DNA of 38,581 nucleotides from Streptomyces mayonensis (GTDB lineage Bacteria; Actinomycetota; Actinomycetes; Streptomycetales; Streptomycetaceae), in the NCBI RefSeq assembly GCF_018982965.1, contig NZ_JACBYP010000080.1:1-38581 (forward strand), in the 5' to 3' direction. This document shows, piece after piece, positions 6,543 to 15,643 of this stretch (within the stretch, counting starts at the first letter, position 1; each line of letters starts with the position of its first letter). Below the pieces are notes generated by a model. That model had not been told where the DNA came from. It ran no database searches and was given only the letters and a program-made list of their open reading frames with translations. Both the position numbers and the translations under genes were made by a program.

Positions 6543-9245
6543 ATGACCGACCCCAAAGCCATCCAGCCGAGCGAGCTCGACCAGCTCCCGGACCGCGACC
6601 CCGAGGAGACCGCCGAATGGCAGGCCTCCCTGGACGCCGTCACCCAGGCGGCCGGGCCGCACCGTGCCGCGTACCTGATGCGCCGCACGCTGGAGCGCGC
6701 CGAGGGCGCCGGACTGGCGCTGCCGAAGCTGCTGGAGACGGACTACGTCAACTCCATCCCGACCGCCGACGAGCCCGCGGTGGACGGTGACGAGGCGCTG
6801 GAGCAGCGCATCGCCGCCTGGAACCGCTGGAACGCGGCGGCGATGGTGACCCGCGGCAGCAAGTACGGCGTCGGCGGCCACATCGCCACCTTCGCCTCCG
6901 CCGCCTGGCTGTACGAGACGGGCTTCAACCACTTCTTCAAGGGCAAGGAGGGCGACGGCTCCGGCGACCAGCTCTACGTCCAGGGCCACGCCTCCCCCGG
7001 CATCTACGCCCGTGCCTTCCTCGACGGCCGCCTGTCCGAGGAGCAGCTGGACAACTTCCGCCGCGAGGCCGGCGGCAACGGACTGCCGTCCTACCCGCAC
7101 CCGCGCAGGCTCCCCTGGCTGTGGGAGTTCCCCACCGTCTCCATGGGTCTCGGGCCGATCTCCGCGATCTACCAGGCGCGCTTCAACCGCTACCTGACCA
7201 GCCGCGGCATCAAGGACCTGACGGACTCCCACGTGTGGGCGTTCCTCGGCGACGGCGAGATGGACGAGCCGGAGTCCACCACCGCGCTCACCCTCGCCGC
7301 CCGCGAGGGCCTGGACAACCTGACCTTCGTCATCAACTGCAACCTGCAGCGCCTCGACGGTCCGGTCCGTGCCAACTTCAAGATCGTGCAGGAGCTGGAG
7401 GCCCAGTTCCGGGGCTCCGGCTGGAACGTGATCAAGTCGCTGTGGGGCACCGCCTGGGACGAGCTGTTCCAGCTGGACACCACCGGCGCGCTCGTACGCC
7501 GCCTGCGCGAGGTACCGGACGCACAGGTCCAGACGTACCAGACGCGTGACGCCGCCTACATCCGCGAGGACTTCTTCAACAAGGACCCGCAGCTCGCCGA
7601 GATGGCGAAGCTGCTGTCCGACGACAAGATCCTCGACTGTTTCCACTTCTCGCGCGGCGGCCACGAGGCCCGCAAGGTGTACGCCGCGTACAAGGCCGCG
7701 CTCGCCCACAAGGGCGCGCCGACCGTGATCCTGGCCCAGACGGTCAAGGGCCACACCCTCGGCACGGGCTTCGCGTCCAAGAACGCCAACCACCAGATGA
7801 AGAAGCTCTCGGTGGACGAGTTCAAGGACATGCGCGACCTGCTCGAACTGCCGATCAAGGACAGCGCCTTCGTCGACGGCGTGGTCCCCTACGCCCACCC
7901 GGGCGCCGACTCCCCCGAGGTGCGCTACCTCCAGGAGCGCCGCGCCGCGCTCGGCGGCCCGGCCCCGGCCCGGCGCGTGCACCCGCTCGCGCCGCTGCCC
8001 GCGCCCGCCGACAAGGCGTTCGCCTCCTTCGACAAGGGTTCCGGCTCGCAGAGCGTGGCCACCACCATGGCCTTCGTCCGCCTGGTCAAGGACCTGGTCC
8101 GCGACAAGGAGACCGGCAAGCGCTGGGTGCCCATCGTCCCCGACGAGGCGCGCACCTTCGGCATGGAGAGCCTCTTCCCGTCCCTGGGCATCTACTCCCC
8201 CAAGGGCCAGACGTACGAGCCGGTCGACCGCGACCAGCTGATGTACTACAAGGAGGCCACCAACGGCCAGATCCTCAACGAGGGGATCACCGAGGCCGGT
8301 TCGATGGCCGACTTCATCGCCGCTTCGACGTCGTACGCGACGCACGGCGAGGCGATGATCCCGTTCTACATCTTCTACTCGATGTTCGGCTGGCAGCGCA
8401 CGGCCGACCAGATGTGGCAGCTCGGCGACCAGCTCGGCCGCGGCTTCCTGGTCGGCGCCACCGCCGGCCGCACCACGCTGACCGGTGAGGGTCTGCAGCA
8501 CGCGGACGGCCACTCGCCCGCCATCGCGGCGACCAACCCGGCCGCGCTGTCGTACGACCCGGCGTTCGCGTACGAGATCGCGGCGATCGTGAAGGACGGC
8601 CTGCGCCGCATGTACGGCGAGGCGGCCCCGGGTGAGGACCCGAACGTCTTCTACTACCTGACGGTGTACAACGAGCCGGCGCCGCAGCCGGCCAAGCCGT
8701 CCGCGGCCGGTGTCGACGAGGGCATCGTCAAGGGCCTGTACCGCTTCAACACGGCCGAGACGGCGGGCCTGACCCCCGCCGCGAACGCCCCGCGCATCCA
8801 GCTGCTCGGCTCGGGTACGGCGATCCACTGGACGCTCAAGGCGCAGCAGCTGCTCGCCGAGGAGTGGGGCGTCGCCGCCGACGTGTGGTCCGCGACCTCC
8901 TGGACGGAGCTGCGCCGGGACGCCATGGACGCCGACGCGGCGCTGCTGCGCGGCGAGGAGCGGGTGCCGTACGTCCGCCAGGCGCTGCAGGGTGCCCAGG
9001 GCCCGGTCCTCGCGGTCTCCGACTACATGCGCCAGGTTCCGGACCAGATCGCGCAGTGGGTCGAACAGGACTGGTCCTCGCTGGGCGCCGACGGCTTCGG
9101 CCTGTCGGACACCCGCGACGCCGCCCGCCGCCACTTCGGCGTCGACGCCGAGTCCATCGTGGTCGCGGCCCTCGCCCAGCTCGCCCGGAGCGGCGAGGTC
9201 AAGGCGACGGCCGTGAAGGAGGCGCGCGAGCGCTACGGCCTGTAG
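6543..9245 (+). CDS. aceE: Pyruvate dehydrogenase E1 component, homodimeric
   Basis: This thiamine-diphosphate enzyme decarboxylates pyruvate and reductively acetylates the E2 lipoyl group. The 900-residue length matches homodimeric E1p (about 880-930). The N-terminal pyrimidine/TPP domain shows KYGVGGHIATFASAAW and the ThDP-Mg motif from GDGEMDEPES to NCNLQRLDG at about residues 237-275. The middle transketolase domain includes EGITEAGSMADFIAA and a C-terminal domain follows. The ATG at 6543 is chosen because AGGAAGG lies 7 nt upstream; an in-frame ATG at 6507 has no Shine-Dalgarno. It lies 3.7 kb downstream of E3/E2 but is separated from them by a strong terminator and a regulator, so it is a separate transcript. 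Confidence 0.95.
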   Translation: MTDPKAIQPSELDQLPDRDPEETAEWQASLDAVTQAAGPHRAAYLMRRTLERAEGAGLALPKLLETDYVNSIPTADEPAVDGDEALEQRIAAWNRWNAAAMVTRGSKYGVGGHIATFASAAWLYETGFNHFFKGKEGDGSGDQLYVQGHASPGIYARAFLDGRLSEEQLDNFRREAGGNGLPSYPHPRRLPWLWEFPTVSMGLGPISAIYQARFNRYLTSRGIKDLTDSHVWAFLGDGEMDEPESTTALTLAAREGLDNLTFVINCNLQRLDGPVRANFKIVQELEAQFRGSGWNVIKSLWGTAWDELFQLDTTGALVRRLREVPDAQVQTYQTRDAAYIREDFFNKDPQLAEMAKLLSDDKILDCFHFSRGGHEARKVYAAYKAALAHKGAPTVILAQTVKGHTLGTGFASKNANHQMKKLSVDEFKDMRDLLELPIKDSAFVDGVVPYAHPGADSPEVRYLQERRAALGGPAPARRVHPLAPLPAPADKAFASFDKGSGSQSVATTMAFVRLVKDLVRDKETGKRWVPIVPDEARTFGMESLFPSLGIYSPKGQTYEPVDRDQLMYYKEATNGQILNEGITEAGSMADFIAASTSYATHGEAMIPFYIFYSMFGWQRTADQMWQLGDQLGRGFLVGATAGRTTLTGEGLQHADGHSPAIAATNPAALSYDPAFAYEIAAIVKDGLRRMYGEAAPGEDPNVFYYLTVYNEPAPQPAKPSAAGVDEGIVKGLYRFNTAETAGLTPAANAPRIQLLGSGTAIHWTLKAQQLLAEEWGVAADVWSATSWTELRRDAMDADAALLRGEERVPYVRQALQGAQGPVLAVSDYMRQVPDQIAQWVEQDWSSLGADGFGLSDTRDAARRHFGVDAESIVVAALAQLARSGEVKATAVKEARERYGL

Positions 9246-9264
9246 GCACGAGGCTGGTCGTGAC

Positions 9265-9294
9265 AGGAGGCCCCCGCCGCCGCGGGGGCCTCCT
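9265..9294 (+). terminator. Terminator after aceE
   Basis: AGGAGGCCCCCGC (9265-9277) pairs perfectly over 13 bp with 9282-9294 around a 4-nt loop, 20 bp after the aceE stop. Confidence 0.9.
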
Positions 9295-9318
9295 CGCGTT
9301 CTCCTGCATCATGTGGGG

Positions 9319-10446
<1,128 letters not shown>

Positions 10447-10526
10447 GACCCGTGCGGTACGACGCCGGCGGAATCCGCGGCACTCCGCGTGCGCCGCCCG
10501 CGCCCAGGGCCGATGCTGGATCCGTG

Positions 10527-11048
10527 ATGGACGAGACGGAGTTCTGGGAGCTGATCGACGCCGCCCGGGAGGGCGCCGGCGGCGATGCCGAGGACCAGGC
10601 CGACCTGCTCGTCGAGCGGCTGCTCGGCATGGACCCGGACCTGGTGCTGGACTTCGCCCGTCACTTCGAGGCCCGGTACAACCGCGCCTGCACCTGGGAC
10701 CTGTGGGGCGCCGCGTGGATCCTGCTCGGCGGGGCGAGCGACGACGCCTTCGACTTCTTCCGCTGCTGGCTGATCGGCCAGGGCCGCGAGGTGTACGAGG
10801 GCGCGGTGCACGAGCCCGACTCGCTTGCCGAGCTGCTGGACGACTTCGACGAGGAGCTGGACGGCGACGGCGAGGACCTGGGTTACGCCGCCGACGAGGC
10901 GTACGAGCAGCTCACCGGGAGCGTCGCCCCGGACCTCGGTATCGCGCCCGCCCCGGCGGAGCCGCTGGGCACGCCGGTCGACCTGGAGAGCGACCGGGCC
11001 CTGGCCGAGCGCCTGCCCCGCCTGTGGGAGCGGTTCGGGCCCGAGTGA
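10527..11048 (+). CDS. DUF4240 domain protein
   Basis: An acidic 173-residue protein of unknown function. The opening MDETEFWELIDAA, the central FARHFEARYNRACTWDLWGA and FRCWLIGQGREVYEGA are typical of the DUF4240 family, which in Streptomyces occurs as small cytosolic proteins. The Asp/Glu-rich tail ends LPRLWERFGPE. The ATG at 10527 gives the standard family start; a GTG immediately before it is also possible. There is no clear Shine-Dalgarno. It begins 80 bp after the WYL gene and may be co-transcribed with it. No enzymatic motif is seen. Confidence 0.8.
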   Translation: MDETEFWELIDAAREGAGGDAEDQADLLVERLLGMDPDLVLDFARHFEARYNRACTWDLWGAAWILLGGASDDAFDFFRCWLIGQGREVYEGAVHEPDSLAELLDDFDEELDGDGEDLGYAADEAYEQLTGSVAPDLGIAPAPAEPLGTPVDLESDRALAERLPRLWERFGPE

Positions 11049-11091
11049 GACGACCCCGCCCGACGGTGCTCGGGCGGTACTCGGGCAGTGC

Positions 11092-11409
11092 TCAGGCGGT
11101 GCGGCGCCGGCCGGTGTCGGACGGAAGGTACGCCTCGGGCCGGTCGGCCGTGACCGCGTGGTGCGGGGGCGCCGCGTTGGCCTCGCCGAGTGCCGAGGCG
11201 GTGACCGCGGCAGGCCCCAGGACGACTGCGGCGGCGACGCACACCACCGTCCAGGTGCCGCGTAGGCCCCGGCGCCGGTCCGGCCGTGCCCGTCGGCGCC
11301 CGCCCGGCCGGCCGCGCCCGCCCTCCCCGCAGGCTCCTCCGCCGCCGCCGATTCCGCCGTCTCCGCCGATTCCTGGGCACCCGCCGTACCCGCCGTACCC
11401 GTTCGTCAT
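11092..11409 (-). CDS. Small Gly-rich single-pass membrane protein
   Basis: A 105-residue protein that I do not recognise as a named family. The N terminus (residues 1-25) is Gly/Tyr-rich, then an Arg-rich stretch (30-50) precedes one hydrophobic segment (about 52-70, TWTVVCVAAAVVLGPAAV). The tail is short and soluble. GGGAGG lies about 10 nt before the ATG, which supports it as real. The Arg-rich block before the helix suggests the N terminus stays in the cytosol. It lies downstream of, and in the same direction as, the amidase gene. Confidence 0.6.
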   Translation of the reverse strand: MTNGYGGYGGCPGIGGDGGIGGGGGACGEGGRGRPGGRRRARPDRRRGLRGTWTVVCVAAAVVLGPAAVTASALGEANAAPPHHAVTADRPEAYLPSDTGRRRTA

Positions 11410-11551
11410 GGTCGCCCCGCCTCCCGTCGGTGTTGGTGCGTCCGACCGTAGGAGGCCAGGGTGTGCGACGGCTGCGCGGCCGCTGTGGCCGTGCTGTGGG
11501 TCCGGCCGGATCGGGCCACGCCGGGCCGGGGTCGGGTCTGGCCGGGGCGGG

Positions 11552-12370
11552 TCAGCCCGCGCGGCCCTGGAGCAGGGCCGCCGTCTCCCTGATGTCGGTG
11601 AGGCGGGCGGCGAGGGCGGCGCCCGGACAGTCGGTGGCGTATCCGTCGTCGTGTCCCGCGACGGCGGGCAGCGTGGCGGTGGCGCCCGCGGCGAACCGGC
11701 TGAGGCCGTTGCTGGAGACCAGGCCGACCTCCGCGCGCGGGTCGGTGCCGCTCTCGCCCAGTTTCCAGGCGGCCACGGCGGCGATCGCGTCGGTCAGCTC
11801 GTCCGGCACGGGCACGCCCTCGGTGTAGGTACCGAGGGCGGCGATCCCGGTGGTGCGGTGGTTGAAGCCCTGGGTGTGGGCCCCGGTGACGGGCCGGTCG
11901 ATGCCGCCGGCGCGGCCCTCGTAGACGGTGCCGCAGCGGTCGACGACGAAGTTGTAGCCGATGTCGTCCCAGTCCCGGGCTCCGGTCTGGCCCTGGTAGA
12001 CGCCGCGGAGGATGGCCGGCACGTCGGCGCAGTCGTAGCCGTTCGGGGTGTCCGTGTGGTGGACGAAGACCGCGACGACCTTGTCGTCGTAGCGCGGGGC
12101 GGGCTGTGCGCGGGCCTCGCCGCCCAGCCAGACCGACCGGGACACGATGTCCGGCCGCGGCGCGGCGTACCGGTCGGCGGCGGCCGGAGCGGCCGCCTGC
12201 GCGTCGGCGGCGTGTTCGACGCCGTTCGCGCACAGGAACAGCGCGGCGACGGCCGCCAGCCCGGGCAGCGCGCCGAGCAGCGCCCTGACCGCGACCGGCG
12301 GGCGGACGGCGCGGGAGGTCCGGTCGGCGCGCCGTTCGCCGGACCCGCGCGCTCCTCGCAAGACAGGCAT
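11552..12370 (-). CDS. Secreted peptidoglycan-recognition/amidase-2-like protein
   Basis: A 272-residue exported protein with the PGRP/N-acetylmuramoyl-L-alanine amidase fold. A hydrophobic signal-anchor (about residues 25-45, LLGALPGLAAVAALFLC) follows an Arg-rich N terminus. The zinc-ligand pattern is present: His in VFVHHTDTPN, His in GAHTQGFN and Cys in ATDCPGA. The PGRP motif DWDDIGYNFVVDRCGTVYEGR is also present. It should cleave, or at least bind, cell-wall peptides outside the membrane. The ATG at 12370 is chosen because longer in-frame starts (to 12592) run into the divergent protease gene and lack signal-peptide character. Confidence 0.88.
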   Translation of the reverse strand: MPVLRGARGSGERRADRTSRAVRPPVAVRALLGALPGLAAVAALFLCANGVEHAADAQAAAPAAADRYAAPRPDIVSRSVWLGGEARAQPAPRYDDKVVAVFVHHTDTPNGYDCADVPAILRGVYQGQTGARDWDDIGYNFVVDRCGTVYEGRAGGIDRPVTGAHTQGFNHRTTGIAALGTYTEGVPVPDELTDAIAAVAAWKLGESGTDPRAEVGLVSSNGLSRFAAGATATLPAVAGHDDGYATDCPGAALAARLTDIRETAALLQGRAG

Positions 12371-12575
12371 GGTCCTACTGTCCGGCGAATCCACTCTGTC
12401 CGCGATGTGTGCTGTGCCACGCGGTGGAACCATCGTCCTGGTCCACGGCGTTTCACCGTTGACCGCACTCGCTCGCACGGTGGCCGTTTCTGTACGGCCG
12501 GGCGTGCCCGACTGATCACCCGGACGGTACGGCACGTACTGATGGGTTCCGGGGTCCGGTGGAAAGGCGGCTCGC

Positions 12576-13760
12576 GTGGACCTGCTCGACATCCTGCTGG
12601 CGCTGGTGGTGCTGGCCTACGCCGCGTCCGGTTACCGGCGCGGACTGGTGGCCGGGTGCGTCTCGCTCGCCGGCTTCGTGGGCGGCGCGGTACTCGGCGT
12701 GTGGCTCCTGCCGTGGGTGACCGGCCTGGTCGCCGCGGGCTCGACGGCGGCGACGGTGACCGCCGTGGTCACGGTGCTGCTGCCGGCGATGGTGGGGCAC
12801 GAGCTGGCGGGGCGGCTCGCCCTGCGGCTGCGCCGGGAGCTGGACGCCGGTCCGCTGCGGGTGGCCGACGGGGTCGGCGGGGCGGTGGCGAACGCGGCGG
12901 CGGCGCTGATCGTGGCGTGGGTGGCGGGGAGCGTCCTGGCGGCGTCGTCGTCCTCGCTGCTGACCTCGGCGATCCGGGACTCGACGCTGCTGGGCGCCGT
13001 GCAGCGGGCGATGCCGGACACCACGCCGGCGTGGTTCTCGGGGGCGACGTCCGCGCTGACCGAGGCCGGGTTCCCGCAGGTCTTCAACCCGTTCGAGAAC
13101 GAGTCGACGGCGAAGGTGCCCGAGCCCTCCGGAGACAGCGTCACCGCGGCGGCCACCGACGCGGCCCGGCGGAGCACGGTGAAGGTGGAGGGTGTCACGG
13201 GCACCCAGGGCCGGGAGGGCAGCGGCTTCGTGTACGCGCCGCAGCGGGTGATGACCAACGCCCACGTGGTGGCCGGCATCGACGACCCGACCGTGCGGGT
13301 CGGCGGGGTGGGCCGGGCGTTCGAGGCGCGGGTGGTGCTGTTCGACCCGGCCACGGACGTGGCCGTGCTGTACGTGCCGGGGCTGGACGCGCCGGTGCTG
13401 CGGTTCGACGACGACGCCGCGCCCCGCGACGCGGCGGTGGTCGCGGGGTATCCGCAGGACGGCGACCTGGACCTGAGGGCGGCGACGGTGGCGCACCGGG
13501 TGCAGGCGAGGGGTCAGAACATCTACCACGACGAGACCGTCACCCGGGAGATCTACTCGATCCGCTCCACGGTCCGCCCGGGCAACTCGGGCGGACCGCT
13601 GCTGACCACCGACGGCCGGGTGTTCGGCGTGGTGTTCGCCCGCTCCACCTCCGACGCCTCGACGGGCTACGTGCTGACGGCGGCCGAGGTGGCCGACGAG
13701 GCGCGGCAGGCGGCCGACGCGACGAGCGCGGTGGACACGGGCGAGCCGGTCACCTCGTGA
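12576..13760 (+). CDS. MarP-like membrane serine protease (CvpA + trypsin fold)
   Basis: A 394-residue membrane protease. Residues 1-160 form four hydrophobic helices of the CvpA type (LDILLALVVLAYAASGYRRG); the C-terminal half is a periplasm-facing chymotrypsin-like domain. The triad is intact: His230 (TNAHVV), Asp261 (TDVAVL) and Ser338 (RPGNSGGPL). These positions are close to those of Mycobacterium tuberculosis MarP, which activates a peptidoglycan hydrolase under acid stress. Here a peptidoglycan-amidase-like gene is divergent 205 bp away, an intriguing pairing but not proof. The GTG at 12576 has GGAAAGG 8 nt upstream. Its stop overlaps the convergent GNAT gene by 11 bp. Confidence 0.9.
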   Translation: MDLLDILLALVVLAYAASGYRRGLVAGCVSLAGFVGGAVLGVWLLPWVTGLVAAGSTAATVTAVVTVLLPAMVGHELAGRLALRLRRELDAGPLRVADGVGGAVANAAAALIVAWVAGSVLAASSSSLLTSAIRDSTLLGAVQRAMPDTTPAWFSGATSALTEAGFPQVFNPFENESTAKVPEPSGDSVTAAATDAARRSTVKVEGVTGTQGREGSGFVYAPQRVMTNAHVVAGIDDPTVRVGGVGRAFEARVVLFDPATDVAVLYVPGLDAPVLRFDDDAAPRDAAVVAGYPQDGDLDLRAATVAHRVQARGQNIYHDETVTREIYSIRSTVRPGNSGGPLLTTDGRVFGVVFARSTSDASTGYVLTAAEVADEARQAADATSAVDTGEPVTS

Positions 13761-14283
13761 CCGGCGGCGCGCCCCGCCCGGCCGCCGCGTCGGCCGGGGT
13801 GAGGGACCGGCCCATCAGTACGTCGTCGGCGTAGGCGCCGTCGAGCAGGAACTCCTCCGGCTGCACTCCCTCGACGACGAAGCCCTCGGACTCGTAGAGC
13901 TTCCGGGCGGCCGTGTTGTGCCCGAGGACGCGCAGGGTGAGGCGGCGGGCGCCCAGGCGCCGGGCCTCCTCGACGGCGCCCCGCACCAGGGCCCGTCCGG
14001 CACCGTGCCCGCGGGCGGCGTCGGCGACGGCGAGGCCGTGGATCGCGCGTACGTGCGCGTTGGAGGCCAGCTGTGTGGGGTGGCCGAGGCGGACGTAGCC
14101 GACGACGGCGCCGTCGAGCTCGGCGACGAGATGTTCGGCGGGGCCCGAGTGGGGGCGGAAGAAGGGGTCGTCCGGGCCCGGCGGGGGCGAGACGGCGTGC
14201 AGCGGGGACCAGGTCGCCCGGTCGATCCGGCGCAGCGCTTCCTCGTCCCCGGGCCTGGCGTGACGTATGTGCGGGGCTGGCAT
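13750..14283 (-). CDS. GNAT-family N-acetyltransferase
   Basis: A 177-residue acetyltransferase. The fold motifs occur in order: HIRHARPGDEEALRRID, AELDGAVVGYVRLG, the acetyl-CoA loop VADAARGHGAGRALV and the C-terminal LRVLGHNTAARKLYESEGF. These resemble RimI-type enzymes acting on amines or protein N termini; the substrate is unknown. The ATG at 14283 has TACAGT 7 nt upstream and no Shine-Dalgarno, so it is probably leaderless. The 3' end overlaps the convergent protease gene by 11 bp. Confidence 0.9.
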   Translation of the reverse strand: MPAPHIRHARPGDEEALRRIDRATWSPLHAVSPPPGPDDPFFRPHSGPAEHLVAELDGAVVGYVRLGHPTQLASNAHVRAIHGLAVADAARGHGAGRALVRGAVEEARRLGARRLTLRVLGHNTAARKLYESEGFVVEGVQPEEFLLDGAYADDVLMGRSLTPADAAAGRGAPPVTR

Positions 14284-14290
14284 GACGATC

Positions 14291-14296
14291 ACTGTA
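14291..14296 (-). promoter_or_regulatory. Leaderless -10 of the GNAT gene
   Basis: TACAGT on the minus strand ends 7 nt before the ATG, the usual spacing for leaderless Streptomyces transcripts. Confidence 0.55.
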
Positions 14297-14355
14297 CGAC
14301 GCGGTGGGCGGGGCCGGTCCGGGGTTTTCCCCCGGCCACCCGGCAGGATGGGCCC

Positions 14356-15387
14356 ATGGACGACGGACGCTTGCACGACCGACGCGGGGACGACGGACGC
14401 GGGGACGACGGACGCCGCGGCGAGGGACACCACGGCCCCCACGGCGAGGAACGGCGGGACGGCGGACGCCACGGCGAGGGACGGCGGGGCGGCGGACGGT
14501 CGCGCGTCGCGGTGGCCGGTGCCTCCGGTCTCGTCGGCGGCGCACTGGCACGTTCCCTGACCGCGGACGGGCACGAGGTGGTGCGCCTGGTGCGGCACGA
14601 ACCCCGGGGCGCGGACGAGGTCCGGTGGGACCCGGAGAACGGGCGGGTGGACGCGGCCGGGCTCGCCGGGTGCGACGCCGTGGTCAATCTGGCCGGGGCC
14701 GGGGTCGGTGACCACCGGTGGACGGACGCGTACAAGACCCGTATCCGCAGCAGCCGGGTGCACGGTACGACGGCGCTGGCGGAGGCCGTCGCCGCGATGG
14801 AACGGCCGCCGCGGGTCTTCGTGAACGGCAGCGCGGTGGGGTTCTACGGCGAGACCGGCGACCGGGCGGTGGACGAGAGCGCGCCCGCGGGCGAGGGATT
14901 CCTGCCGGGACTGTGCGTGGAGTGGGAGGAGGCGGCGGCCCCGGCCCGGAAGGCGGGCGTGCGGACGGTCTTCGTGCGGACCGGACTGGTCGTCGCGCGG
15001 CGGGGCGGGGCCTGGGGCCGGCTCTTCCCGCTCTTCCGGGCGGGGCTCGGCGGACGGCTGGGAGACGGGTCGCAGTACTGGTCCTTCGTGGCGCTGCACG
15101 ACGAGGTGGCGGCGATCCGGCATCTGCTCGACCGGGACGACCTGTCCGGCCCGTTCAACCTGACGGCCCCGCGGCCGGTGACGAACCGTGAGGTCACGGT
15201 GGCGATGGGCCGGGTACTGCACCGTCCGACGCCGTTCCCGGTGCCGGCGCCGGTCCTGCGCGCGGTGCTCGGCGAGATGGCGGGCGACGTCCTGGGCAGC
15301 GCCCGGGTCCTCCCGGCCCGCCTCCTGGAGTCGGGCTTCCGCTTCGCGTTCCCGGAGATCGACGGCGCGATCCGCGCAGCCCTGTGA
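14356..15387 (+). CDS. TIGR01777 family NAD(P)-dependent epimerase-like protein
   Basis: A 343-residue SDR-superfamily protein of the TIGR01777/YfcH type; the reaction is unknown. The Rossmann motif VAVAGASGLVGGALA begins near residue 51. NLAGAGVGDHRWTD, GSAVGFYGETGD and VVNLAG are typical of the family. The C-terminal DUF1731 domain runs from about residue 295 and ends RLLESGFRFAFPEIDGA. Residues 1-48 are an unusual charged extension of repeated Asp-Gly-Arg and His-Gly-Glu, encoded by tandem DNA repeats. No alternative start close to the Rossmann motif has a ribosome binding site. The 72-bp gap to the divergent GNAT gene must hold both promoters. Confidence 0.85.
   Translation: MDDGRLHDRRGDDGRGDDGRRGEGHHGPHGEERRDGGRHGEGRRGGGRSRVAVAGASGLVGGALARSLTADGHEVVRLVRHEPRGADEVRWDPENGRVDAAGLAGCDAVVNLAGAGVGDHRWTDAYKTRIRSSRVHGTTALAEAVAAMERPPRVFVNGSAVGFYGETGDRAVDESAPAGEGFLPGLCVEWEEAAAPARKAGVRTVFVRTGLVVARRGGAWGRLFPLFRAGLGGRLGDGSQYWSFVALHDEVAAIRHLLDRDDLSGPFNLTAPRPVTNREVTVAMGRVLHRPTPFPVPAPVLRAVLGEMAGDVLGSARVLPARLLESGFRFAFPEIDGAIRAAL
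14359..14502 (+). repeat. Degenerate GACGGACGC-type repeats in the epimerase N terminus
   Basis: Imperfect repeats of GACGACGGACGCGGGG and ACGGCGAGGGACGGC type encode the charged DDGR/HGE extension. The units are irregular, so the boundaries are approximate. Confidence 0.55.
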
Positions 15388-15643
15388 CGGCACCGCCGCC
15401 ACGGACCGCACCCGCATGCCCCGGCCTCCCCTCCCCCATGGGCGCGTCACCCGCCCGCCTGACCACATGAACACCACTCGTGACCGCTCCGCGCCGGTAT
15501 GCGACCGCCGTGCGACCGTGCCCTGTCTCCGTGCGACTCCCGCTGACCGTTCCGGGACCTAACCTCGTCTCGAACTCGGGTATCCCCCAAGCCGGCCGCG
15601 GGCATGACGTCTCCAGCGGCCGCGCAACCTCGAGGAGGGGCAC

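Noticed and set aside
6399..9134. 911-codon open frame on the minus strand opposite aceE
   Set aside because: It lies exactly antisense to a certain gene and reads as Arg/Val/Gly-rich low-complexity protein with no domain. Such mirror frames are common in GC-rich DNA with strong third-position G/C.
15578..15583. GGGTAT as a SigB-type -10 upstream of the FAD oxidoreductase
   Set aside because: No GTTT-like -35 lies at the required 14-16 bp distance.
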